Of a stretch of DNA of 64,000 bases, positions 28,180 to 35,997 are shown in pieces (the stretch's first letter is position 1; each line of letters begins with the position of its first letter). The stretch comes from an uncultured Alphaproteobacteria bacterium. Lineage in GTDB: Bacteria > Pseudomonadota > Alphaproteobacteria > GCA-2731375. The notes under the pieces are model-generated. The model saw only the letters and a program-made list of their open reading frames with translations, was not told the DNA's origin and did not search any database. Made by a program: the position numbers and the translations under genes. The stretch is from the NCBI GenBank assembly GCA_951812805.1, contig CATOSZ010000003.1:2310557-2374556 (forward strand), written 5' to 3'.

Positions 28180-29097
28180 TTAGACCGAGCCGCGCAGCCT
28201 CGGATCCAGGATATCGCGAATGCCGTCGCCGAGCAGGTTGAAGGCGAGCACCGTGATCGTGATCGCCAGGCCCGGAAACAGCACCAGCCACCAGGGCGGG
28301 ACGATGCCGGCGTTCAGGGCGTCGGCCAGCATGTTGCCCCAGGTCGGCGTTGGCGGCGGGATGCCGACGCCGAGGAAGCCGAGTGAGGCCTCGATGATGA
28401 TGGCGACGCCCAAATGGGTGGTCGCCAGGATCAGGAAGGGCGCGATGCATTGCGGCAGGATATGGCGCGCCATGATCCGCAGATGCGAGGCGCCGAGACT
28501 GCGGGCGGCCTCGACGAAGCTCAACTCCTTGGTCGAGAGCACGACGGAACGGATGACCCGCCCGCCGAAGGGTATTCGGGTGATGGCGATGGCGATGATC
28601 ACCGTCCCGGTGCCGGAGCCGAGCGCCATGGCGATAGCCATGGCCAATATGAGGTCGGGAAAGGCCTGCAGGAATTCGATGATGCGCTGGCTGATGATGT
28701 CGAAGCGGCCGCCGAAATAGCCGCTGGCGAGGCCCCAGATCGAGCCGAGCGTGGTGCCGAGCAGCACCGCCGCGATCGCTACGGTGAGGGAAATCCGGCT
28801 GCCGTGGATCACCCGGCTGAAGTTGTCGCGCCCGATTTGGTCGGAGCCGAAGAAATTGATCTCGTCAGGTGCCTTCTGCATGCGCCGGAAATCCGATTTG
28901 AGCGGATCGTAGGGCGAGATCAAGGGCGCCGCGACGGCCATCGCCAGAATGGACAACGAGATCACGCCCCAGAACGCCGAGAGCGGTGAGCGGCGGGCGA
29001 ACCCAAGCAGGCCGGCGAGGACCCGGGCCGGCAAAGAGTTCTTCCCCGAGGCGGCGGGCGGAGTTGCGATGGATGGCACTTCGGTGGGCGGGGTCAT
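28180..29097 (-). CDS. ABC transporter permease (DppC/OppC type)
   Basis: Inner-membrane permease of 305 aa with about six transmembrane helices and the long N-terminal extension typical of the C-type subunit (about residues 1-45, then a first helix). It contains DQIGRDNFSRVIHGSRISL and the EAA loop FVEAARSLGASHLRIMARHILP that docks on the ATPase. The start overlaps the stop of the B-type permease gene by 4 bases. It would pair with that permease and the two ATPases encoded convergently just to the left. Confidence 0.92.
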   Translation of the reverse strand: MTPPTEVPSIATPPAASGKNSLPARVLAGLLGFARRSPLSAFWGVISLSILAMAVAAPLISPYDPLKSDFRRMQKAPDEINFFGSDQIGRDNFSRVIHGSRISLTVAIAAVLLGTTLGSIWGLASGYFGGRFDIISQRIIEFLQAFPDLILAMAIAMALGSGTGTVIIAIAITRIPFGGRVIRSVVLSTKELSFVEAARSLGASHLRIMARHILPQCIAPFLILATTHLGVAIIIEASLGFLGVGIPPPTPTWGNMLADALNAGIVPPWWLVLFPGLAITITVLAFNLLGDGIRDILDPRLRGSV

Positions 29098-30056
29098 TGA
29101 TATCTAATCCTCGGGTCCAACCAGGCGATGATCAGGTCGACCATGATGTTCAGGAAGACAAAGACCACGGAAAACAGAAACACCAGGTTCTGCATGACGA
29201 AGATGTCGCGTTCCTTCACCGCGTTGAACATGGCAAAGCCGAGGCCGGGGGTGCCGAAGGCCCGCTCGACCGGGATCGAGCCCGCCAGCACGAAGCCCAG
29301 CAGAATGCCCGAAAGCGTGATCACCGGCAGCAGTGCGTTCGGTAGCGCGTGCAGCGTGATCACCAGCCTGCCGTTCAGCCCCTTGGCCCGGGCGGTGCGG
29401 ACATAGTCCTCGCGCACCACCTCCAGCAGGCTGGAGCGCGCCATGCGGGTGATATAGGCGGCCTGGCCGAGCGCCAGCACGAAGGCCGGGCCGATCACCA
29501 TCTGGAAGATGGTCCAGGGGTCCTCGAACACCGAGGCGCCGTTGGCGGTGAGCGGCGCCCGGTAGCCGAAGCCGAACAATAGGGCCAGCACGATCAGCAT
29601 GCCGAGCCAGAAGCCCGGTACGGCCAGGCAAGTGATCGAGACCAGACGGCCGAGATTATCGCCGATGCTGTTGGGGCGAAGCGCGCTGACGATGGCGACG
29701 GGAAGCCCGATGATCCAGGAGAGGATGACCGAGAGGACGGCGATCTGTGCCGTCAACGGACCCCGGCGGGCGATCATCTCGCCGACGCTTTCCGCGCGGA
29801 AGAAGGAACGTCCAAGTTCCCCGCGCGCGATGTCGGCGATCCAATTGAAATACTGCACGATCAGGGGATCCGACAGACCGAGTTCGGCCATGTAGCTGTC
29901 GCGCTGCGCCTGCGTCAGCTTGGTCATGCCCTCGAGTCCGAAAATCGCCGTCAGCGGATCGCCTGGCATGATCCGCATGATGATGAAGACCAGGACGGAA
30001 ACTCCGAGGATCGTGACGGCCCCGGCGAACAGTCGACGAATGATGTAGCTATGCAT
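29094..30056 (-). CDS. ABC transporter permease (DppB/OppB type)
   Basis: Inner-membrane permease of 320 aa. It starts MHSYIIRRLFAGAVTILGVS, the standard B-type N-terminus, followed by MRIMPGDPLTAIFG, and has the EAA loop EDYVRTARAKGLNGRLVITLHALPN in shortened terms around residue 230. Starts further upstream add an arginine-rich region with no family counterpart. The 215-bp gap to the divergent SDR gene should contain its promoter; an 11-bp palindrome CCATGACATGG lies 14 bp upstream of the ATG. Part of the same importer as the substrate-binding protein and ATPases to the left. Confidence 0.9.
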   Translation of the reverse strand: MHSYIIRRLFAGAVTILGVSVLVFIIMRIMPGDPLTAIFGLEGMTKLTQAQRDSYMAELGLSDPLIVQYFNWIADIARGELGRSFFRAESVGEMIARRGPLTAQIAVLSVILSWIIGLPVAIVSALRPNSIGDNLGRLVSITCLAVPGFWLGMLIVLALLFGFGYRAPLTANGASVFEDPWTIFQMVIGPAFVLALGQAAYITRMARSSLLEVVREDYVRTARAKGLNGRLVITLHALPNALLPVITLSGILLGFVLAGSIPVERAFGTPGLGFAMFNAVKERDIFVMQNLVFLFSVVFVFLNIMVDLIIAWLDPRIRYQ

Positions 30057-30271
30057 GAACGTTGCTGTTCCATGACATGGTGAACTGATCTCTACCGGCG
30101 AGCCTTGCACCCGTCGATCACTTCTGCGGCGCAAGTCTAGCCGACGGGCACCGTTGCCCACAAATCGGTCGATCCTGGTCCGGGCACGCGATGCCGGGGA
30201 TTGCTTTCAACGGGAGGCCGCAAGGGGGTAGGCTCGAGCGATAATGTGGCGGGATGCCGAAGGAGGATGTC

Positions 30272-31024
30272 ATGAGGTTAGAGGGAAAGGTCGCGCTGAT
30301 CAGCGGTGCGGCGCGAGGCATGGGGGCCGAGGAGGCCCGGCTGTTCGCGCGCGAGGGGGCTCGCGTCGTGCTCGGCGATCTGCTGGACGAGGCGGGCGAG
30401 GCGGTCGCCGCCGAGATCCGCGAAGCTGGCGGTACGGCGAGCTATGTCCGCCTCGACGTCGGCGACGAGGCGGCCTGGGCGGCGGCGGTCGCGCTGGCGG
30501 AGACGACATACGGCAAGCTCGACGTGCTGGTGAACAACGCGGGCATCGTGCGCTACGCCGAAGGGGACGCCGAGGGCCTCGGCGACTACGACCGGCTGAT
30601 GGCGGTCAACGCGCGTGGCACCTATGCCGGCATGCTGGCGGCGATCCCGGCGATGCGCCGGGCGGGCGGCGGCGCCATCGTCAACATCTCGTCGATCTCC
30701 GGCCTGGTCGGCCAAAAGCACGTGCATGCGGGCTACAACGCCTCGAAGGGTGCCGTGCACATCATGACCAAGTCCATGGCCGTGCAGCATGCCGGCGAGG
30801 GGATCCGGGTGAACTCCGTGCATCCGGGGCCGATCCGCACCGACATGACCGTCGATGCCTGGTCCGATCCGGCGTTGCGCCAGCGGGCGGAACGGGCGAC
30901 CCCGCTCGGCCGCTATGGCGAGGCGATCGATGTCGCCTATGCGGTGTTGTTCCTGGCGACGGACGAGGCGGCCTATATCACCGGGGCCGAGATCGTCGTC
31001 GACGGTGGCTATACGGCGCAGTAG
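30272..31024 (+). CDS. SDR-family oxidoreductase
   Basis: Classical short-chain dehydrogenase of 250 aa. NAD(P)-binding motif ISGAARGMG, LVNNAG for the central strand, the serine of the catalytic triad in VNISSISG and the tyrosine/lysine in YNASKGA, and a C-terminal YITGAEIVVDGGY. The arrangement resembles 3-alpha-(20-beta)-hydroxysteroid and cyclopentanol dehydrogenases, but the substrate is open. The ATG at 30272 is fixed by AGGAGG 5 bases upstream; an earlier ATG lies before that ribosome site. It is divergent from the ABC permeases and may act on the imported compound. The stop is 9 bp from the convergent GDPD stop. Confidence 0.9.
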   Translation: MRLEGKVALISGAARGMGAEEARLFAREGARVVLGDLLDEAGEAVAAEIREAGGTASYVRLDVGDEAAWAAAVALAETTYGKLDVLVNNAGIVRYAEGDAEGLGDYDRLMAVNARGTYAGMLAAIPAMRRAGGGAIVNISSISGLVGQKHVHAGYNASKGAVHIMTKSMAVQHAGEGIRVNSVHPGPIRTDMTVDAWSDPALRQRAERATPLGRYGEAIDVAYAVLFLATDEAAYITGAEIVVDGGYTAQ

Positions 31025-31033
31025 CGCGCGCCG

Positions 31034-31774
31034 TCAGGCGAGGTAGCCCTCGAAGATCACGCCGTCCGCGTGGGCCCGCGCGCGGGCCCGGTCGCGGGCG
31101 TTGCGCACGGTCCAGGCGAAGAGGGGCAGGCCCGCCCGGCGGATCCGCGCCGCGGGTGCCGAGGGCAGCGCCCGGACGTCGTAGCCGATGAAGTCCGGCC
31201 GGCTGAGGTGGTTGAGCTGCAGGCGGGCGAGGGCGGTGCCCAGGCTCGGCGTGACGGGATCGCCGTAGCGGCGATAGTCGCCGGAAAGCTGGCCGCGCAG
31301 ATGGCCGGGCGTGTGTCGGTGGAACCAGGCGAGCGAGAGCGGATTGAAGGCCTGCAGCGCGACCTCGCCGCGGTAGTCCTCCAGCCGTCGGGCGACCTCG
31401 CCCTCGAGCGCGCCGGGCGTCCGGCTCCAGGTCTTCAGCTCGATCAACAGCGGCACCCGGCCGGCGACATGCGCCAGCACGTCCTCCAGGGTCGAAATCC
31501 GCTCGCCGGTGCCGAGGATGCGGGCGTCCGCCAGTTCGCCCGCCGTGCGTTCGCCGAGCGGGCCCGACCAGTCGGTCAGACGGTCGAGGCGGGCATCATG
31601 GAAGACCATCGCCCGCCCGTCGGCCGAGAGGTTGAGGTCGAGCTCGATCGGATAGCCATGCCGGATCGCCGCATCGAACGCGGCGAGCGTATTTTCGGGC
31701 ACGCCGGCCCGCGCATCGTGCAGGCCCCGGTGCGCGATGGCGCCCGTCGTCAGCCAGTCGGGAAGCGGGCGCAC
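31034..31774 (-). CDS. Glycerophosphodiester phosphodiesterase family protein
   Basis: GDPD-type TIM barrel of 246 aa that hydrolyses glycerophosphodiesters to sn-glycerol 3-phosphate and an alcohol, metal dependent. It shows AHRGLHDARAGVPENTLAAF (His, Arg, Glu, Asn of the active site), IELDLNLSADG (second metal site acids) and FHDARLDRLT (second catalytic His). No signal peptide is seen, so it is cytoplasmic, which points to turnover of internalised diesters. It lies 10 bp downstream of the RidA gene on the same strand. Confidence 0.92.
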   Translation of the reverse strand: MRPLPDWLTTGAIAHRGLHDARAGVPENTLAAFDAAIRHGYPIELDLNLSADGRAMVFHDARLDRLTDWSGPLGERTAGELADARILGTGERISTLEDVLAHVAGRVPLLIELKTWSRTPGALEGEVARRLEDYRGEVALQAFNPLSLAWFHRHTPGHLRGQLSGDYRRYGDPVTPSLGTALARLQLNHLSRPDFIGYDVRALPSAPAARIRRAGLPLFAWTVRNARDRARARAHADGVIFEGYLA

Positions 31775-31784
31775 CGGGCGCGGC

Positions 31785-32252
31785 TCAGGCGATCTCGAAG
31801 ATCGCGTCGACCTCGACCGGCACGTTGCGCGGCAGCGCGTTGGTGCCGACGGCGAAGCGGGCGTGGCGGCCGGCGTCGCCCAGGACCTCGACCATCAGGT
31901 CGGAGGCGCCGTTGACCACTTCGGGCTGCTGGCCGAAGCCGTCGACGCAGGCGACGAAGCCGCCGACCTTGCAGCAGCGCACGACCCGATCGAGATCCCC
32001 GCCGCAGGCCGCCTGCAGCTGCGAGAGGATGTTGAGGGCGCAGAGCCGGGCGGCCGCCTTGGCCTCGGCGACGGAGTAGCGCTCGCCGACCCGGCCGGCA
32101 TGCTGCAGCGCGCCGTCGACGAAGGGCAGTTGGCCGGCGATGTAGACGGTGTTGCCACTCACCACATAGGGCACGTAGTTGGCGGCGGGCGCCGGCGCCG
32201 CCGGTAGTTCGATACCGAGTTCCGCGAGCCGTGCCGCGACCTGTCCAGCCAT
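31785..32252 (-). CDS. RidA family protein (YjgF/YER057c/UK114)
   Basis: A 155-aa member of the Rid family, trimeric enamine/imine deaminases that protect against reactive intermediates of amino-acid metabolism. It has NYVPYVVSGNTVYIAGQLPF, and CALNILSQLQAACG. The otherwise conserved substrate-carboxylate arginine near the C-terminus of RidA proper is not obvious (the region reads RHARFAVGTNALPRNVPVEVDAIFE), and the protein is longer than RidA itself, so it belongs to one of the Rid-like subfamilies with unproven deaminase activity. Shared strand and 10-bp spacing suggest cotranscription with the GDPD gene. Confidence 0.88.
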   Translation of the reverse strand: MAGQVAARLAELGIELPAAPAPAANYVPYVVSGNTVYIAGQLPFVDGALQHAGRVGERYSVAEAKAAARLCALNILSQLQAACGGDLDRVVRCCKVGGFVACVDGFGQQPEVVNGASDLMVEVLGDAGRHARFAVGTNALPRNVPVEVDAIFEIA

Positions 32253-32405
32253 GTCGTCCTCTCCCTCGAAAGCCGTGATCCGTCGGCGCGGATGATATCG
32301 CCCCGGGGCGTGCCCGCAAGGGAAAAAGCGGGGCTTGCGAGCTCTCGTGTCGGCGCTCGGCTTGGCCTATGCTCGGCGCCGAAGCCAAGGGCGGGGAGGA
32401 ACGCG

Positions 32406-33419
32406 ATGGATGGGGCTCTGCCGGCGCTGGACGGGTACCGCATGCCGCCCGAATGGGCGCCGCAGGTGCGCTGCTGGATGGCTTGGCCGTGCCGGCCCTC
32501 GCTCTGGGGTGAGGGGATCGATGCCGCGCGCCGCGCGACCGCCCGCATCGCCCGCACAATCGCCGAGGTCGAGCCCGTCGTCGTCCTGGCGCCGCCGGCG
32601 CTGGAGGCGGAGGCGCGGCTGCAACTCGGCCGCAAGGTCGAGATCCGCCTGGTCGATCTGGACGATTCCTGGACGCGGGATACCGGCCCGAGCTTCCTGG
32701 TCGACGATGCCGGGGGACGGGCGGGTATCGCCTGGCGCTTCAATGGCTGGGGCAACCGGGAACATCCCCACGACAAGGACGCCCGCCTCGCCGCCGACCT
32801 GCTGACCTCGCTGGAGTTGAAGGTCTACGAGGGCCCGATGGTGCTGGAGGGGGGCGCCATCGAGGTCGACGGCGCGGGCGCCTTGATGGCGACCATGCCG
32901 ACGCTGATCAATGCCAATCGCAATCCGACGCTGGACCAGCGCCAGATCGAGGAGCGGCTGGCCCTGCACTTCGGTGCGGCCCGGATCGTCTGGCTGCCGG
33001 GCGGGCTGGTCGACGATATGACCGACGGCCATGTCGACAATGTCGCCCGTTTCGTAGCACCCGGCCGTGTCGTCGCCGCCGTGACCTCGGACCCGTCGGA
33101 CCGCAACACAGGCGGGCTTGCCGAGAACCTCGAGCTGCTGCGCGGCGTCACGCTATCCGGGCGGGCGCTGGAGGTGATCGAGCTGCCCCTGCCGGCGCCG
33201 ATCCGCGTCGGCGACGGACAGCTGCCGGCCAGCTACTGCAACTTCTTCATCGCCAACCAGGCCGTCTTCGTTCCGAGCTTCGGCGATCCCATGGACGAGC
33301 GTGCCTGCGCCATCCTCGCCGAGCAGTTCGCGGATCGCGATATCGTGCCGCTCGACGCGGCGGATATCATCCCGGGCGGCGGCGGCCTGCACTGCATTAC
33401 CTTGCAGGAGCCAGCCTGA
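32406..33419 (+). CDS. aguA: Agmatine deiminase
   Basis: Hydrolyses agmatine to N-carbamoylputrescine and ammonia, the first step of the agmatine route to putrescine. The 337-aa protein has the beta/alpha-propeller landmarks WTRDTGPSF, RFNGWGN, the catalytic His in DGHVDNVARF and the nucleophile Cys330 in PGGGGLHCITLQEP near the C-terminus. The ATG at 32406 is supported by GGAGGA just upstream. Its TGA shares a base with the ATG of aguB (TGATG), giving a tightly coupled pair. Confidence 0.94.
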   Translation: MDGALPALDGYRMPPEWAPQVRCWMAWPCRPSLWGEGIDAARRATARIARTIAEVEPVVVLAPPALEAEARLQLGRKVEIRLVDLDDSWTRDTGPSFLVDDAGGRAGIAWRFNGWGNREHPHDKDARLAADLLTSLELKVYEGPMVLEGGAIEVDGAGALMATMPTLINANRNPTLDQRQIEERLALHFGAARIVWLPGGLVDDMTDGHVDNVARFVAPGRVVAAVTSDPSDRNTGGLAENLELLRGVTLSGRALEVIELPLPAPIRVGDGQLPASYCNFFIANQAVFVPSFGDPMDERACAILAEQFADRDIVPLDAADIIPGGGGLHCITLQEPA

Positions 33420-34300
33420 TGGCGAGCGGGCGCGAGCTGGCGCTGGCGGTGGTGCAGATGCGCTGCGGCGGCGACGCGGCGGACAATCTGGACCGGGCCG
33501 AAATCCTGGTTCGCCGCGCGGCCGGCGCGGGCGCCCGGCTGATCCTGCTGCAGGAACTGTTCGAGACGCCGTATTTCTGCCAGGACCAGGCGGGGGAGAA
33601 CTTGCGTTTGGCCCGCGAGGCGGACGGACATCCGACGCTGGACCGCTTTTCCGCCCTGGCGGCGGAACTCGGCGTCGTCCTGCCGATCAGCTTCTTCGAG
33701 CGGGCCAACATGGCGCGCTATAACGCCATCGCCATCATCGACGCCGATGGCCGCCGCCTCGGCGTCTATCGCAAGTCGCACATCCCCGACGGGCCCGGCT
33801 ACCGCGAGAAGTTCCATTTCAATCCCGGTGACACCGGTTTCCGGGTCTGGGAGACGGCGGTGGGGCGCATCGGCGTCGCCATCTGCTGGGACCAGTGGTT
33901 TCCCGAGGCGGCGCGGGCCATGGCGCTGCGCGGGGCCGAAGTGCTGCTCTATCCGACGGCGATCGGCTCCGAGCCGCAGGATCCGAGCCTCGACAGCCGT
34001 GCGCATTGGCGCCGCGTCATGCAGGGCCATGCCGCCGCCAACCTGCTGCCGCTGGCCGCCGCCAATCGGATCGGCGTCGAGCGGGGCGCGGAGAGTGAAA
34101 TCACCTTCTACGGCCAGTCCTTTATCACGGATGAAACCGGGGCCGTGGTCGCCGACCTTGCGGACGCGGTCGACGAGGTCGCGCTGCACCGTTTCGATCT
34201 CGCGGCAATCGCCGAAGCGCGCGATTCCTGGGGCTTGTTCCGTGACCGCCGCCCGGAACTCTACGACGTGCTGCTGACGCAGGATGGCCGCGATCGCTGA
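33419..34300 (+). CDS. aguB: N-carbamoylputrescine amidase
   Basis: Nitrilase-superfamily enzyme of 293 aa that converts N-carbamoylputrescine to putrescine, carbon dioxide and ammonia. The Glu-Lys-Cys triad is visible: Glu in ILLQELFETPYF, Lys in YRKSHIPDGPGYREKF and Cys in GVAICWDQWFPEAARAM. Together with aguA it completes the arginine-decarboxylase-independent last part of polyamine synthesis from agmatine. Its 3' end overlaps the convergent diguanylate cyclase gene by 40 bases. Confidence 0.95.
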   Translation: MASGRELALAVVQMRCGGDAADNLDRAEILVRRAAGAGARLILLQELFETPYFCQDQAGENLRLAREADGHPTLDRFSALAAELGVVLPISFFERANMARYNAIAIIDADGRRLGVYRKSHIPDGPGYREKFHFNPGDTGFRVWETAVGRIGVAICWDQWFPEAARAMALRGAEVLLYPTAIGSEPQDPSLDSRAHWRRVMQGHAAANLLPLAAANRIGVERGAESEITFYGQSFITDETGAVVADLADAVDEVALHRFDLAAIAEARDSWGLFRDRRPELYDVLLTQDGRDR

Positions 34301-35004
34301 ACCGCCACCAGCCGCGGGCCGGAGCTTCGTTTGTTGGCATACATGGCCCGGTCGGCCCGGCTCAACAGGGCGTCCGCGTCGTCGCCCGGCCCGAACGGCG
34401 TGGCGCCGAGGCTGATCCGCACCGCGATCTCGGTCAGGCCATGGCGAGCGGTGGAGCTGTTCAACAGGGCGTGCAGGACGTCCACCCGGGCCATCGCATC
34501 GCGTTCGCCCAGGCGAAACAGCAGCACCGCGAATTCGTCGCCGCCGAGCCGTGCGACGACGTCGCTGCCCCGCGTGTTGGCGATCAGGACCTCGCCCACC
34601 TTGCGCAGCACCGCGTCGCCGACGGCGTGGCCGTGTGTGTCGTTCACCAGCTTGAAGGCGTCGACGTCCAGATAGGCGAGCGCGCCGCCTTCCTGGTAAC
34701 GCTCGGCGCTGTCCAGGATACGGCGTAGCGCGGCGAGAAAGCCCCGTCGATTGGTGAGGCCGGTCAGCTCGTCCTTCACCACCAGGTCTTCCAACTCGGC
34801 GATCCGGCGGCGCTGATCCTCGATCGTCTGGCGTGCCGCGACGGCCATGTCGATCGCGGTCGTCGCCATGGTCCAGGGATCCAACTCCAAGGTGGCGAGG
34901 GAAGCGCGGAGCCGACCGACATGGTGGTGCGCTTCCTCGGGCAACGGGGTGCAGGTCCAGCGAAAGTCGCCGGGGGCGGGCGTAAACGGTTTGACGTTGG
35001 ACAT
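34261..35004 (-). CDS. GGDEF-domain diguanylate cyclase
   Basis: Makes cyclic di-GMP from two GTP. The protein has 247 aa from the ATG at 35004, which is preceded by GAGGAG. About residues 1-95 have no recognised sensor domain but include a probable helix with QTIEDQRRRIAELEDLVV leading to the catalytic domain. The active-site loop is RLGGDEFAVLL and an intact inhibitory I-site (R-x-x-D five residues before GGDEF, in RGSDVVARL) is present, so product inhibition is expected. There are no membrane segments. The C-terminal 40 bases overlap the aguB gene on the other strand. Confidence 0.9.
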   Translation of the reverse strand: MSNVKPFTPAPGDFRWTCTPLPEEAHHHVGRLRASLATLELDPWTMATTAIDMAVAARQTIEDQRRRIAELEDLVVKDELTGLTNRRGFLAALRRILDSAERYQEGGALAYLDVDAFKLVNDTHGHAVGDAVLRKVGEVLIANTRGSDVVARLGGDEFAVLLFRLGERDAMARVDVLHALLNSSTARHGLTEIAVRISLGATPFGPGDDADALLSRADRAMYANKRSSGPRLVAVQRSRPSCVSSTS

Positions 35005-35211
35005 GTGCTCCTCGCCTCCACGAACCGGGTGGTCTTGCATTGCAAGCCGGATGCCACGGCGAGGGGGGCGATCCTGGGCGTTTCGCACCTGTTTCGGGCG
35101 GGGAGGTGGCACCATTTTGCCGGGTCGGGGGAGAATTTGCCGGCACGCGCCTTTCATGGCGGCGGGAAGCACCTAATATGGGAAGCGAACCTGATGTGGG
35201 AGATTGCGACA

Positions 35212-35997
35212 ATGTGGCGCCTGGTGGTTACGGTGATCGTTGCGGGCTTGTGGTGCGGCCAGGCCGTGGCGGTCGATGTCCGGTTGCTCTCGCACCGTGC
35301 GGGCTACGACTTGAAACTCATTTCCGCCGATTCCGGCAGCGGCATCGCCTCCCTCGACGGCAAGCTGTTGACGGAATGGTCGGAGGCTTGCGAAGGCTTC
35401 GTCACCACGCAGGAAATGGTCACCGTCCTCCGCGACGTGAACGGCAACCAGGTCCTGAACGAGATCAACGTCACCAGCTGGGAGAGCCGCGCGGGCGACA
35501 GGTTCCGTTTCTCGACCCGCCACGACATCAATCAGCGCAACCTGGAAACGGTACGCGGCAAGGCGACCAAATCCGCCGACGGCATCACGGTCGAATTCCA
35601 GGCGCCGGAGATTGATCCCTTCGATCTGCCGAAAGCCACCTTGTTTCCGACACAGTTGATGGTCGCGGTCATGGGCGATGTGCTGTCCGGCAAGCGGTCC
35701 GGCAGCTATCGCCTGTTCGACGGCGGCCAGGTCGACTCGTTCTACGACGTCTCCGCCGTCATCGGCGCGAAGAAGGCGCCGCGCGAAGATGCCCCGGAGC
35801 TGGTGTCCGGCCTGCCGTCCTGGCCTGTGACCTTGGCCTATTTTTCCGCGAAGTCCCGGGAAGGAATTCCTGAGCAGGAGATAGAGTTTACGCTGTTTTC
35901 CAATGGTGTGGCAGACGATTTTAATCTTAATTTTCAGGATTATGCGATTTCCGGCGCCCTGTCGACGCTGGAGGCGCTGCCGGCGTCTGGGTGCTGA
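35212..35997 (+). CDS. eipB: EipB-like periplasmic protein (DUF1849)
   Basis: A 261-aa secreted protein of the DUF1849 family. A signal peptide (about residues 1-20, ending QAVA) leads into a mature domain with EWSEACEGFVTTQEMV, typical of the family. In Brucella EipB a disulfide links an early cysteine with one near the C-terminus of the beta-spiral; here Cys60 and the last residue Cys261 are in the matching places. That protein is needed for envelope integrity. The start at 35212 is favoured by GGGAG 9 bases upstream, but 35194 is possible. The gene 3' end is unusually AT-rich for this window and overlaps dinB by 71 bases tail to tail. Confidence 0.82.
   Translation: MWRLVVTVIVAGLWCGQAVAVDVRLLSHRAGYDLKLISADSGSGIASLDGKLLTEWSEACEGFVTTQEMVTVLRDVNGNQVLNEINVTSWESRAGDRFRFSTRHDINQRNLETVRGKATKSADGITVEFQAPEIDPFDLPKATLFPTQLMVAVMGDVLSGKRSGSYRLFDGGQVDSFYDVSAVIGAKKAPREDAPELVSGLPSWPVTLAYFSAKSREGIPEQEIEFTLFSNGVADDFNLNFQDYAISGALSTLEALPASGC

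Noticed and set aside
34921-35211. Longer N-terminus for the EipB-like protein
   Set aside because: It reads through the region upstream of the divergent GGDEF gene and would bury the signal peptide in the middle of the protein.
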